A DNA stretch of 64,000 nucleotides. It comes from Channallabes apus. Taxonomy: Eukaryota; Chordata; Actinopteri; Siluriformes; Clariidae. The notes under the pieces are model-generated. The model saw only the letters and a program-made list of their open reading frames with translations. It was not told the origin of the DNA and searched no databases. The position numbers and the translations under genes are program-made. The first letter of the stretch is position 1. The number at the start of each line of letters is the position of its first letter. The DNA is taken from NCBI GenBank assembly GCA_030522415.1, contig CM060109.1, forward strand, positions 31,765,892-31,829,891, read 5' to 3'. Shown piece by piece: positions 1-10,725 of the stretch.

Positions 1-235
1 GTCCAAACATGAAAATTCTTTCAATAATTCCTCAGATTTATGTATTCATTTGCATTTGGTATATGCTTCTGTCCAATGCAACAAACACTATATTCAAGGT
101 ACAAGTTTTTATTTATAACTTGTAATTTACAATTACTTGCTTTTCCTGGGAATCAAACCCATGACCTTGGCAGCACCATGCTCTACTGTTTGAGCTATTT
201 TAGATTGTATAATTAATAAGAAAACAATGCTTTAC
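1..235. other. unrecognised, probably intron
   Basis: AT-rich sequence downstream of the minus-strand donor site at 234-235. I see no exon or repeat. If the exon at 236-292 is real, this is the start of its next intron and the rest of the gene lies outside the window. Confidence 0.3.
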
Positions 236-292
236 CAGGCAATCATCAAAGAGATCCTCTTCAGATTCACATCTCATCTCTACGCTTTGTTT
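236..292 (-). CDS. candidate internal exon, unknown gene
   Basis: Read on the minus strand, a pyrimidine-rich acceptor ending TTTCACAG precedes a 57-base block, followed by the donor CTG|GTAAAG. The block is 19 whole codons, and only the frame that is in phase with the upstream donor at 1432 stays open. It encodes KQSVEMRCESEEDLFDDCL, which is acidic near its end. The ATG inside (MRCESEED...) is the first in-frame start after the stop in the upstream exon, so it could be the true start codon, with the upstream exon as 5' UTR. I do not recognise the protein. The support is two matching splice sites and phase agreement; no homology is claimed. Later exons would lie beyond base 1. Confidence 0.42.
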
Positions 293-974
293 CTGTGAAA
301 GTATTTAAATTGTATCATTACATAATCTTTTATTCGTACAACTACATTTAGTCATTTCTTCATCTTTTGTAAGTTTGCCTTTATCCAAAGCAAATTACAA
401 AAGAGGAAGGCATCAAGCATGTCAAGCAGTGCTTATAACACAAAGTTTCTGACACCGTTAGAAAAATACAAGATAGAAATGAGGTATTAAGGAAAAAGTG
501 AGAAGCAAGAATCATGTGTGGAAAGATTAAGCATGCAAGGTCACAGGAAGACTACTTCTTTTTCTTGTCTGCAATGCGATTTAGACAAATTAGAGCTGCT
601 GTCACTACTGTATGAACATATGTACAGGTTCTTTACAGTTGTAATTTAACTTGTAACTTATTATTAAAATTCAGATTCAGGAAAAAAAAGATTTATTGCT
701 AGTGCTCTTTTACCATTTAATGCTTTAACACACAAAAGTTTGTTAACACTCAGTTAGTTCAGAAATGGCATCTCACTGGCAAGCCTTTGTCTGAACACAC
801 CGTTTTCACGAGCGGTGGGGGTAAGAAACACGCATCTCGGTTTATTAATCTGCGTGCTCGGTTCGTTATTATTTTATTTATTTATTTACCACAGGACCCC
901 TGGGGGGCTCCATAGGTTCAGGTTTTTACACGAAAAACGGTGTTTTGTGAATCTCCACACTATTAAAAACTGAA
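293..974. other. unrecognised, probably intron
   Basis: Intron of the candidate minus-strand gene. The only structure seen is a stretch near 778-830 that resembles 1846-1915 (see findings) and a short ATTT-rich run near 870-890. Confidence 0.25.
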
Positions 975-1361
975 ATATTGCTAATTGGTTAGCACTGTCT
1001 CCTTGCACCTCCAGGGTCTGGGTTCGATTCCCCGGCCAGGCTCGATTCCCGTCTCTGTGTGCATGGAGTTTGCATGTTCTCCCCGTGCTTGGTGGGTTTC
1101 CTCCGGGTACTCCGGTTTCCTCCCACAGTCCAAAGATATGCAGGTTAGGCTAATTGGCGTTCCTAAATTGCCCGTAGTGTGTGATTGGGTGTGTGAGTGT
1201 GTGTATGTGTGTGTGCCCTGCGATGGATTGGCACCCTGTCCAGGGTGTACCCCGCCTAGTGCCCGAAGTCTCCTGGGATAGGCTCCAGGTCCCCCGCGAC
1301 CCTGAACACAGGATTAAGCGGTATAGAAAATGAATGAATGAATGAATGAATATTGCTAATT
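975..1361 (+). repeat. tRNA-derived SINE with 12-bp target duplication
   Basis: The head holds an A-box-like TGGTTAGCACTG and a canonical B box GGTTCGATTCC, i.e. an internal RNA polymerase III promoter. A body follows that is familiar from many fish SINEs (TTTGCATGTTCTCCCCGTG, then CTCCGGTTTCCTCCCACAG). The 3' end is a short GAAT/TGAA tandem. The element is bracketed by a perfect 12-base direct repeat, ATATTGCTAATT, at 975-986 and 1350-1361, so its limits (987-1349) are sharp. Related decayed copies are at 10545-10725, 11440-11645 and 17352-17497. Confidence 0.88.
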
Positions 1362-1431
1362 GTATTAAGATGAACATTAATTGCGAGTCATGAAAGCTAG
1401 AATCACATTAAAAACAGAAAGGTAAACTTAC

Positions 1432-1560
1432 CTCGAACAAGACAAACTCCAGCTCCAGAAACACCGTGTAGTACCTCCGTGATGATTCCCAACCGATTGA
1501 TCCACAGTGCGGGTACAGCGTCTCCAAACACGCATGCACGGTTTAATTAGAATTTTTCGG
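1432..1560 (-). other. candidate 5' exon (UTR or coding)
   Basis: On the minus strand this stretch ends in a perfect donor, TTCGAG|GTAAGT, at 1432/1431. The frame that joins in phase to the exon at 236-292 is open for about 35 codons and ends ...YYTVFLELEFVLFE. It has no ATG after the in-frame TAA near 1548, so it may be 5' UTR. A different-frame ATG at about 1536 would act as a short upstream ORF. The region is richer in CpG than its surroundings, as a fish promoter might be. The 5' boundary is not determined. Confidence 0.35.
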
Positions 1561-2196
1561 CTTTAGTAGACACAATACTTCAGACTGAAGCACGACTGCC
1601 CCCTACAGGTAATGAAGGGCATTTTCACAGCTTGCCGCGTGCAGCCACGCAAAGACGCGGCAAGTCAGTCGAAACGTGCGTTTTTAATGGCGACATCTGT
1701 ACACATTGCTGTGTGGTAATAAAGTACTCCCAGCCATTGCATTGGGCAGCAAACAAGCTCACTCGTCTCTCCAACATCCTTTCCGGCGGTGAAAAACGCT
1801 ACAATATTTCGCTGTGTAGTGGACAGCGCGCGCACAACCTCTCGCGGGCCAGCCTCTGCATACGCCGTTTTAACGGGGGTGGGGATAAGAAACACAGCAT
1901 GCATCGGGGAAAACAGCAAGGAAACTGACTGGCCAAACAAGCACTAACAACAGCTCAAGGGCTTGTAAAAATGTTTTATTATTTAGACTAGGTAATTAAG
2001 TTCACTAGCTAACAATTTTATTTGTACAAAGAATGAACTGTTATATAGCTTCTGTTTGTATCGGTTTATTGTTATAATAAAAGAAATTACATTTAAAGAC
2101 ATCAAAATTAAAATATAGAAATAACTGGGAAAATAGACCTTCTGAATAGAACATTAAAATAAAAATAAAAAACACTTCTATCTTTGGTATAATATG
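1561..2196. other. CpG-containing possible promoter region
   Basis: Lies upstream of the candidate minus-strand first exon. Up to about 1920 it holds many CpG dinucleotides (a CCGCGTGCAG to GACGCGGC imperfect palindrome near 1635-1663, and a GCGCGCGC-like patch near 1825-1850), then turns AT-rich. Opposite-strand ORFs here are short and show no domain. I infer a promoter only from position and base composition. Confidence 0.25.
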
Positions 2197-3293
2197 GTTA
2201 TAGTCAGTGCCGCCGCTCCCTATATGCAGAGTACGCAGTCTGCGTAGGGCACCAACTCCCAGGTGGGCACCATCCCAGCTGCTCAATTATTATTATTTTT
2301 TTAATATATTATAATAATAAATTCATATTAATAATATACATATACAAATAAACAAAAATATAAACGTATATATTGCATTTAACGGTGAATGCAGAGTAGG
2401 CTGAGCACACGTGATGACGCGCACGCCCTCACCTCTGTTACGGCTGCCTATTTGGCCAAAAATAATAATAATTGAACAATATGCCTGGTCCTGGAAACAG
2501 ACATCAACAGTCCGGCGCCGAGATCCAGGATCCATTTTTGTAGAAATGGCACCGTGTTAGAGCCTTCGGTCCCCTCTGGTAAGCCGAGAATGCAAATATT
2601 TTTGCGTCATACTCTAAATCGTCTGTGTTCAGTGAGTGATACAACTTGACTTTCAAGGGTTAGCACACGTGCTTGCGTACGCTCAGCTAACTCCTCTGCT
2701 GAGGCGATTCTTCGTTCGGCCTCATCCAGTCGGGCCTTGCAATTCTCCAGCTGTTGAGTGTGAATATGTACAACCTCGGCCAAAGGGTCGAGTTTAGCAT
2801 TTATTGTTTTTGAAATCGTCTCCGTCATATGTTGAAACGCATTCACCATGGCTGGACTTAGCTCAAGGTCGTCGCTAGCTTCACCCTCACAAAATTCCGG
2901 AGAATCATGAGGCTCGGTCGGGGAAGGGTCCATCTTTTCAGATTTCTTTGCAGTACGAGGCATTTTCGAAAAAAGATTGTGGCCAAAAGGACTCCAAAGA
3001 CATAATACTACAATCGCATAACCACAGCCGTGTGATTGCGTTCTACAAGAATGAAATATTTAAGTAATTGGCTGATTGGGGCGGGAGCTCGTGAAAACCG
3101 CTGCTACTCCCTGTCCGCCATCTTGCGTCCCCCCCCCCCCCATGTATTTACTTTTATTTTAATAAAGTTCTATTTTGGCCTCTATAGTAGGTGTTTTTTA
3201 TTACTTTATTTTTACTTCTATTTGGGGGAGGGGGCACAAAAGTAAATTTCTGCTTAGGGCACCGATTTGGCCAGCAGCGGCCCTGGTTATAGT
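2197..3293. mobile_element. non-autonomous hAT element with 8-bp TSD
   Basis: The element proper is 2205-3285. Its ends are CAGTGCCGCCGC and, inverted, CAGGGCCGCTGC (10 of 12 identical); a TAGGGCACC motif is repeated in inverted orientation just inside both ends. The flanks carry the same 8 bases, GTTATAGT (2197-2204 and 3286-3293), the target duplication length of the hAT superfamily. No hAT transposase is visible. Instead the interior holds an L1-type fragment on the minus strand. Confidence 0.85.
2540..3137 (-). pseudogene. L1-type LINE 5' fragment with ORF1 remnant
   Basis: On the minus strand, a 5'-UTR-like start with AAGATGGCGGAC (about 3130) leads to an ATG at 2963 and an ORF1-like frame: a basic N-terminus (MPRTAKKSEK), an acidic Pro-rich stretch, then a heptad-rich segment (about residues 45-110) that looks like the ORF1p coiled coil. 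An in-frame TGA after residue 118 is followed in the same frame by RKNICILGLPEGTEGSNTVP, which matches the start of the L1 ORF1p RNA-recognition region. The usual segment between coiled coil and RRM is shortened. The similarity ends near 2540. There is no ORF2 and no poly(A) tail, which is odd because L1 copies normally lose the 5' end. Confidence 0.7.
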
Positions 3294-5142
3294 ATAGTAT
3301 ATCGCGGCTGTGTGACGCATCCTGTACTCTGCGTTCCAGACTCTTTACTGGAAGTTGTTGATGTTGATTTTATTTATTTATTTTTGTTTTTGATGTTAAC
3401 TACTATAATAATAATTAAAGCTGCTCACATCGCGCTCACAAAAAAAACCTACATGCGTAGCTTTTCTAATTACACATGATAAAATCTAAAGGCTCACTGC
3501 GTTAACGTTTACTTTGCTTAAATTCGATCCTAATAAGATTTTTTTCCTATTTATTTAAATTCTACATTTGTACTGTAATTTTAATACTGTGATTATGAAT
3601 TCGTTTAACTACTAAGATAAGAACTCATAAGATAAGATCAAAAGGCTGATAAACGCGTGCGCAGATATGAGCAGATTTATCGATAAAACTACAGACATGA
3701 AATGAAACAAACACAAAAATAATATTAGTACTGAAGTAGTACACTAAAAAAATGCTGGGTTTCTGTAAACACATAGTTGGGTTGTTTATGCTGGGTCAAA
3801 TTTGTGGTATGTAATAGCATTCACTGGTTTTAATAATATATAGTAGTTATTCAGTTACCGATTTTTCTACTGACTTTATTTGACATACTGACTTCATTTA
3901 CTTTATTTTCAATTAAATAGAGTTACTGCATTATGTTTCAGGACATCCTTAATTTACATTTTTCTCCTAATTATATGTCCACAAATACTTTGACAACATA
4001 CACTTATCAACATACACTTAATCAACAAGTATCATGAATGTGCATTTCATATGATTGTCCATATGAATGTCAAATATGAGACGTGCGCACTAACACACAC
4101 AAACTCTCACCGTGAATACACATGAGAAGCGTGCGTGGACACACACAAACTCTCTGTGCACACACACAATCTCTCCGCGCGAAACCAATGCGAGTAGCCT
4201 ATATACAGTACAGTACATGTATTTAACTTTCAATTGATTCAGGTACTACTGCAGTACTACTGCTTTTATGTATTACTCTACTTCATGCTCTGGGATTCCC
4301 ACAGCAGCATACTATGGAAACTTGCTGACACCATGGAATGAAAAATAAAAGGTAATTGTGAGTTTTTATCTCATAAAATCCAATGGAAATCCAAATCGCT
4401 ACTTATCTCACAATTTACTATATATTTGTTCTCAGAATTGGAAGATTAAATCATCTTGGCACATGCACATGTGGTTTGTAAAGGCCTGTTGATGAAGACG
4501 TTCACACTCAAAGCACCACCTGCTGGTGAAGACGTCTAACAGCAGATGGCTTCTTGGATCGGTAATCTACTGCTTTTCCTGCAGTTCCCGGATGTGCACT
4601 CGTATTTGATGTGTCGTATTTGAACCACTGAAATTTGTGATGTGAAATAAAAATACCCGAAAGTTGCCTGACGAATATTATTGCTAGAATTATTAAACAA
4701 ACTGAATATTTTGAACATGAACTTTGCAAGATGAATATTGATTACTGAATATTAACAATGAATATGTTTGTGAAATGTTTTGAAATATTCACTACATAAA
4801 TATACAACCATGTTAAAATGCAGCGCATAAAAATGCAAGCCATGAAAATACAAAAAATTTTTTGTTTGTTTTTTTGTGGAATTCAACAAGCTTTTTATTT
4901 CAAATACTTTAGGCAGGATTTTTGTTCCATATTTGAGTTTCAGACGACGTCTCTCATTTCATGTACTCATTCGGACGGGACTAACAGCTCCGTGTTTATT
5001 ACGGAGGTAGGAGTGTCTGTGTTATACATGTGGGCATTGTTAGATTAGATTTCTCAGAGGACCTCCGAGCTTGCTGAAAAACAGTAGGTAATTTGCTCTG
5101 GAATTTTTACAGAGGTCGTGTGAGAGAAAGACAGACATGGCA
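3294..5142. other. no gene seen
   Basis: AT-rich. A 100-base patch at 4080-4190 repeats a CACACACAAACTCTC-like unit three times between CpG-containing spacers. A copy of the ATTCGGACGGGA motif is present near 4969 (see 5143-5203). Short ORFs show no domain. Confidence 0.3.
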
Positions 5143-5203
5143 GATTCGGACGGGATTAAAATCACAAAGTACGACCCCCTGTAAAACTAGCCCCGTCCGA
5201 ATC
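5143..5203. repeat. inverted repeat, hairpin-forming
   Basis: Arms GATTCGGACGGGATTA (5143-5158) and TAGCCCCGTCCGAATC (5188-5203) pair with two mismatches over 16 positions around a 29-base loop. The arm core recurs near 4969. Probably part of a small palindromic repeat family; no function is evident. Confidence 0.5.
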
Positions 5204-5944
5204 GGGCTTTTGTTTCTTGTGTGTTCTGCTTCACTTTAAACTATGATGGCTGTGAAAACAAATGCAAAACAAATTAACAAAACTGATTTCAGGGCCAACG
5301 TAAGAACGGCATATTTGAAACCACAATAATGTTTGCATATTCATACAAACACGATTTTACCGCTACTACAGTACTTCCTGTATATCTTGAGTGGACGATG
5401 TCTCGTCCAATCAGCGGTAAGCATTTAATTCGCAAACTATACCTACCTTTTCCGGTTTGCATCTGACTGGCCGAGAAGTGCAATACAAATTAACAAAACA
5501 AATTAACAAATTCAAAACCAAATTAACAAATCCGAAAACAAAATAACAAAAACAAAACAACAAAACTCCTGTAGCGAATAACGGGGCTCCCACAGAGAGA
5601 GCTATCAACGGTCCACAGTCCAGAGACCTTCTCCCAGCATGCATGTCGCCATCCCGATAAGCTTATCTGATTCGCGATCAGATATGAGCGTCTGTGAGAC
5701 GAAGCTGCAAGAAACTTCACATGGCCAGATGCTTTGAAGTAGACCCCAAAACCCAGGGTGTAAATTGGCGATCCGGGAAACAAAGCAGACAGTTTTACAG
5801 CTTCACCAGCTGGCATTATTTCAAGAATGCTGGTGATTTCGATTTTCCTTCTCAAACACTGAGTTGTCTAGTCATTGTTACATATAATTATGTTTCTATT
5901 TGAGTAATTTAAAGAAATACATATTTATACAGTATAACTCTTTG
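5204..5944. other. no gene seen
   Basis: Contains a run of related AACAAATTAACAAAxx units (about 5484-5570), a simple degenerate tandem. The overlapping opposite-strand ORFs here are not supported by any domain. Confidence 0.3.
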
Positions 5945-6130
5945 AAGAATATGCAGTCCGCACAACAACTTAGCCCAGGTTTTACGCCGGATGCCCTTCC
6001 TGACACAAACCTCCCACTTTATCCGGGCTTGGGACCGGCACTGCATCCAGTGGCTGGAGTGTTTGGGCACTGGCTGGGAATTGAACCCAGGCCTTCCGCA
6101 TGGCAGGCGAATCACTACCAATGAGCCACC
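5945..6130 (-). repeat. tRNA-Gly-derived SINE
   Basis: On the minus strand from about 6130: TGGTGGCTCATTGGTAGTG (A box), CTGCCATGCGG (Gly GCC anticodon region) and GGTTCAATTCC (B box), followed by a body with CACTGGATGCAGTGC and GGATAAAGTGGGAGG. Other copies or parts are at 45064-45200, 46783-46990 and 59404-59479. The tail continues to about 5945. Confidence 0.78.
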
Positions 6131-6592
6131 ATATTCCTCATAATTTAGCATGCCATAACACCTCATATGAACTGTGCCACTGTCCCAAGTCATGGGGCTT
6201 GCAAAAGTTTCTGAGTCACTGAGAGAATGATGAACATCACTTTATACCAAAATATTCGAAAGTTAAATCGGAGGCCATCTGTCCAACAGCATGCAGTGGG
6301 ACAAAGTCCAGACAACAACGCCACACAGAAGCTGTTGCAGAATTTTAAGAGGGCTGCCCATAAACAAATGGCATCAAACTTCAGTGAACTGAATTAATGT
6401 TTTAAAAAAGTAATGTGCCAAAACCATGTAAGCAACTGATAAACTCCTCCAGAATATAAATTTAAAGTTATATTTGCTAAAAGTGGTTCTAACTGTAACT
6501 GAATTCATGCAAATTTCTGAATGTTTTATTACATTTTAGAGAGACTACATTGCTTACATTAATTGACGATAGTTTTTTTTAAATAAAATTGG
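6131..6592. other. no gene seen
   Basis: Part of it (6190-6370) looks like a decayed Tc1 transposase start (residue pattern resembling ...QHAVGQSPDNNATQKLLQ...), but I could not establish it. The rest is AT-rich with no recognisable structure. Confidence 0.2.
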
Positions 6593-6926
6593 TTATACCC
6601 CTATCTCACCTATGCAGTTTGACTTGTGGTGAGAAGCGGTGTTAGGCACCGTGAGCCGCCGCAAGTGACTGCCCGACGTTCCACAAATTTCTGCAAGATC
6701 CGTAAGCTTCTGCCAGGACAGGCAAAAAAAATTCAACATGAAACATAATCTAATGTTTCTCACCCCAAGAAACATGTTCAAACATAATCTAACCATGAGT
6801 TAAATATGTTACATTTTTCACGCATAAACATGGAAATGTAATCAAAGCGCCAAAACTCGCGGTGAATAATAATGAATCGGACTTACGGCCACTGTGCGAA
6901 ACCGACTAGGTGAGATAGGGGTATTA
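6593..6926. mobile_element. MITE with 18-bp perfect ends, TTA duplication
   Basis: ATACCCCTATCTCACCTA at 6595-6612 is perfectly inverted at 6907-6924. Taking TACCCC...GGGGTA as the element (6596-6923, 328 bp), both flanks read TTA. A 3-bp TWA duplication is typical of PIF/Harbinger MITEs, so that superfamily is inferred. No coding sequence. Confidence 0.8.
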
Positions 6927-6969
6927 GGGCTACACAGTAGTTAGACTGAAAAGTCTAGAATTTGAAGGT

Positions 6970-7100
6970 TGTACAGTGGAACCTTGAATTACGAGCATAA
7001 TTCGCTCCGGAAGTGGGCTCGTATTCCAAAACACAAATTTGTTCCAAAAGCAAATTTTCCCAAAGGAAATAATGGAAATTCAAAAAAATAAATACATAAA
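6970..7100 (+). mobile_element. possible DNA-transposon terminus
   Basis: The string from ACAGTGGAACCTTGAATTACG onward, with AATTCGCTCCGGAAGTGGGC and TTTTCCCAAAGGAAAT, resembles a transposon end dispersed in vertebrates (the 'CAGTGGTACCTTGACTTACGAG' type, recalled from general knowledge). I did not find its partner end, so family and extent are uncertain. Confidence 0.4.
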
Positions 7101-7214
7101 AATAATTAATACAAAATATAAAGTAAAAATAAAACAAATTAACCTTGCACTTTACCTTAAAAAAGGTAAAAATAAATCCTGACAGATAAGTGTTTCACTT
7201 TATTCCCGCAGGCG

Positions 7215-7216
<2 letters not shown>

Positions 7217-7269
<53 letters not shown>

Positions 7270-7369
7270 TCTCTCTCTTGCGCTGCAGTGTGTGTGCGTT
7301 ATGTGTGCGCACGCGTAATTTGACACCGTGCCAGTTCACACACTCTCTCTCTCTCCTCTCTCTCCCGCC

Positions 7370-7408
<39 letters not shown>

Positions 7409-7423
7409 GCACTCCCTCTCTGC

Positions 7424-7457
<34 letters not shown>
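7217..7457. repeat. (GT)n ... (GT)n/(AC)n microsatellites
   Basis: A long GT run at 7217-7266, then CT/TC-rich sequence, a GT run at about 7374-7404 and an AC run at about 7429-7455. The last two are complementary and could form a cruciform. ORFs on either strand here are translations of the repeats. Confidence 0.95.
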
Positions 7458-7458
<1 letters not shown>

Positions 7459-8160
7459 GGCAAGAGAGAGAGAGAATGTGTGAAACGGCACAGTGTCAAA
7501 TTACGTGCGCTCACTCATAACGCACAAACATAATGATGGAGAGGGAGAAAATTTATTTTTAACCTTTAGACTTTCTTTTGCTTTACATGCGCACATACAT
7601 GTGTGTTATAAAAAACAGTACACGTGCGCTGTACACACGTGCTTTCAAACACAAAATAAAATATGTTTTACACACACACACGGGGTCCGTTCTCCGTATG
7701 TTGCTAACTCAGTTAGCTGGATTTGATTGTTGTGGATTTGTCCTGATCTTGGATTGTTTCGCTCTTCGATGCGCATCTTGCATTTGCTGTCATAGCAACA
7801 TGTCCGTAAGCTTAAACTTAGGTTGCGCTCTTGGCGGGTTATGATTGGTTGAAATGCTGAGGTCACATCTGATTGGTTAAAGACCACGACTGACATGGAC
7901 TGACTCACGTGGGAAAAGAAAAGTATCTTGCATAACATATAAACATATATACAGTATGTGTATATATGTGTGTGTGGCTGTGGTCATCATTTGTATATCG
8001 CCGTGTGTGTCTAAAAATTGTAACATTCTATCCCCCGATTGCATCTATACACTGTAAGTTGAGGTAATTTTCTAACCCCCAGGGATGCCCTCCACAAATG
8101 GTCTGTTACTATTGAAACCAAGGGCGAGCTCTTCTGCTGCGGTAAAGGGAGAGGGTGCCG
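7458..8160. other. no gene seen
   Basis: GAGA-rich and GT/CA-containing spacer. The stretch 7490-7530 repeats, inverted and diverged, parts of 7300-7350 (AATTTGACACCGTGCCAG versus CACAGTGTCAAATTACG), so 7300-7530 may be one palindromic repeat around the microsatellites. Confidence 0.3.
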
Positions 8161-8161
8161 G

Positions 8162-8650
8162 TGTTATGCGCTAAAATGCCCCCCATTCCCCCCCCCCCCA
8201 CACACACACACACATATCGCTATCAAATATTATATTAGAACATAAATTCATGGGTTTATTATTATCAAATATGATATTTCTATTATAATAAACCCTAGGC
8301 ACGAGACAGCTGTCAAGACCATTAATACAAATTCTTGTATAATGTTTATTTTGTAACACATTTATTTTTCAGGGGTTTATCATGAATATGCAAATAAATA
8401 TTTATATATAATTTAAAAAAAAATTATGAGAAACTGGACGAAACTAATTTTATTATCAAATAAACAATATAAAAGTATTCATGTTGTATTTGAAAGAAAT
8501 ATTAATATTTCAGGTTGCTTATTTTATTTTATTATCTCATGTAATTTGCAAACCATTAACCTACGAATTTATGTTCTAATATAATATTTGATAGAGATTA
8601 TGGCGGGGGGGCAATCCATGGCAGGGGGGCATTTCACAGCATAAGTCTGT
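8162..8650. mobile_element. MITE-like inverted repeat element, about 490 bp
   Basis: The left end TTATGCGCTAAAATGCCCCCC (8164 on) and the right end, ...GGGGGGCATTTCACAGCATAA to about 8650, are inverted copies. So are the adjoining C/G-runs and the following ATCAAATATTATATTAG block (8222-8240 versus about 8580-8598). The left arm also gained a CA microsatellite. No target duplication could be fixed. The interior is AT-rich and non-coding. Confidence 0.65.
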
Positions 8651-10540
8651 AACACGTGTTACAAAAAAAATTTAGCTCACTCTTTTGCCATTTCGTCAAC
8701 CAATCAAAGGGGTTGTGATCAGTGTTTCTACTGCCGATGCATATCGCCTCTTAAACCAACGCACGAACTCGCAATAATCCTAGACAACTCAATCCAGGTA
8801 TACTAATCATAACAGGTATACTAATCATAACAGGTGTGCTCGAAGAACCAACTTAGCCAGATCGAAATTAGCACGATGATCTCATCTCAGATGTGTCAGT
8901 TCATCTCGGATGTGTCAAGCGACGTACGTTACGAAGAATGGACCCCTGGTCACAGTGTTATAGTGAACAGTACACGCGTGCACGGATGTTGATTATACCA
9001 GTGAGAGACGTGCACTAATACCCAGCAGAGGAGACGATTACCCACAATTCCGCAGTGCAAGAGAGAGAAAAAACATTGGCTCAGTTGTGATCACGTGACA
9101 CTCGGTGTCAAAACAAGAAGCGCATGCGTGATACATGATACTCGGTATTTGTAAACAAAGACTTGTTCTTTTCTCGTCTTGCAGAACACTGTACTTTCTT
9201 TTTCCTACGACTGTGTCAGTCAGATTTTCTAGGCCTTTATACTGTAACTGTCCAACAAATGTGTTTATGTTTTAGTCAGTAACCATCACAAAAGTCATGG
9301 TTACTGGATAACCATATGATGGAAGATTCATGTGACTGGTAGCTATGAGTTGTGTCAGAATAATAGGGGAGAAACTGTTAACATTGTTTAAAAAAAAAAA
9401 AAAAAAAAAGCAAAACATTATTGGGATTTTCTTTAGGATTTTGAGCAACTATTATGGCAATTACCAGAACAACAGACATGTGATGACATTATAGGAAGTA
9501 CAGTGAATTAAGTGTACTAATACAGCAATGTCCTTCCTTTATATGCATACTGCATCAAAATACCATATTTTAAAAACTGAACACTTGAGTCAAATAATAT
9601 TCCCTTTACTTGAGTATTTTTGGTTGAGATTGATAAATTCATAGACTATATCACTTGGTATTTTACTTGTTAAATATATTTGACTTTAAATGATAATTGC
9701 ACTATACTGCCATGACACGTTACTGATGTGTTTATATAACATCTAACATTTCTACATGTCAGACGGATGATCTGCTGGCATGCTTTGCAGAAAAAAATTG
9801 ACACAAGATTGCTGATCAACGTAATTTTATGCCAGGCATGTTTTCAAATTTCTAAATAGCCACAAGCTACAGTACATGTTACCTCAGTTGGTTCTGAAGT
9901 CTTAATAGCAACATGAGTGGTGCATGAGTCAACTGACATACCATTCTAGTCGTAACATGTACAGTGAGGTGTTTTCTTATCAATGAATGGGTATTCCTAT
10001 TTTCGCTTGAGTTTCAGTTATGTGTGTAAAATCCCAGGTCAGATAAGCATCTGTCATTATGCATGCTTGTGCCAAAAGCAGGTCTAGATTTGTTTGTAAA
10101 GTGTAACCGATATGTACCTGGTGATACTCGAAAGCATACTGCCTTCCTTACTGACTGAGGGCAATTTATTCCAAACCTTCTAAAATTCCAATGATTTGCA
10201 TAGAAATAACTTTTGGATCAGGAGATGAAGAACCTATAGCAGAGTTACCATCTTGACTCATTCATCAGGTTAAATGAGCACAACACCCTACTCAGCAGTA
10301 AGACATCTCAATTGGAGACAGGCTCATACTTACCACTCAACAGCACAGGGTGTTTATTGAATAAGGTATTAACACTGGAAGGGAAATCTATCCCAAATAT
10401 TGTCTTTTAATTTCAGTCAGCTCAGCATTTAGTTTATTTGATGCACTTACCTCCGAGAGCTGGTAAAATTCATGACTATTCAGGAAAAACAAAATACATT
10501 TCAGTACACACTTTAATCTGGTAAAGGTACAATACAGTAT
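8651..10540. other. no gene seen
   Basis: Holds a two-unit tandem of AGGTATACTAATCATAAC (8795-8835), a two-unit CATCTCxGATGTGTCA tandem (8883-8920) and a 19-base A run at 9391-9409. The rest is AT-rich and unrecognised. Confidence 0.3.
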
Positions 10541-10544
10541 GTAT

Positions 10545-10725
10545 GCCATGCAGTAACCCTGGGGACAAGATGCGAATACATCCCAAATGGAATGCCAATC
10601 CATTACAAGGCACCATGCACACATCCATACACACAGTCATCCAAACATAGAAAAAATTTACTGTAGCATGGTTTCAGGAACTAGAAGAAATTCCACAAAA
10701 ACATGGGGAGAACATGAGAAACTCC
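10545..10725 (-). repeat. decayed SINE (family of 987-1349)
   Basis: Read on the minus strand, GTTTCTCATGTTCTCCCCATG, then CTAGTTCCTGAAACC, and later TAATGGATTGGCATTCCATT line up in order with the body of the SINE at 987-1349, with much divergence. Confidence 0.5.

Noticed and set aside
7157..7457. ORFs of 78-97 codons with repeated Val-Cys or Thr-His pairs
   Set aside because: They are translations of GT/CA microsatellites, which also occur in other frames; no real protein features.
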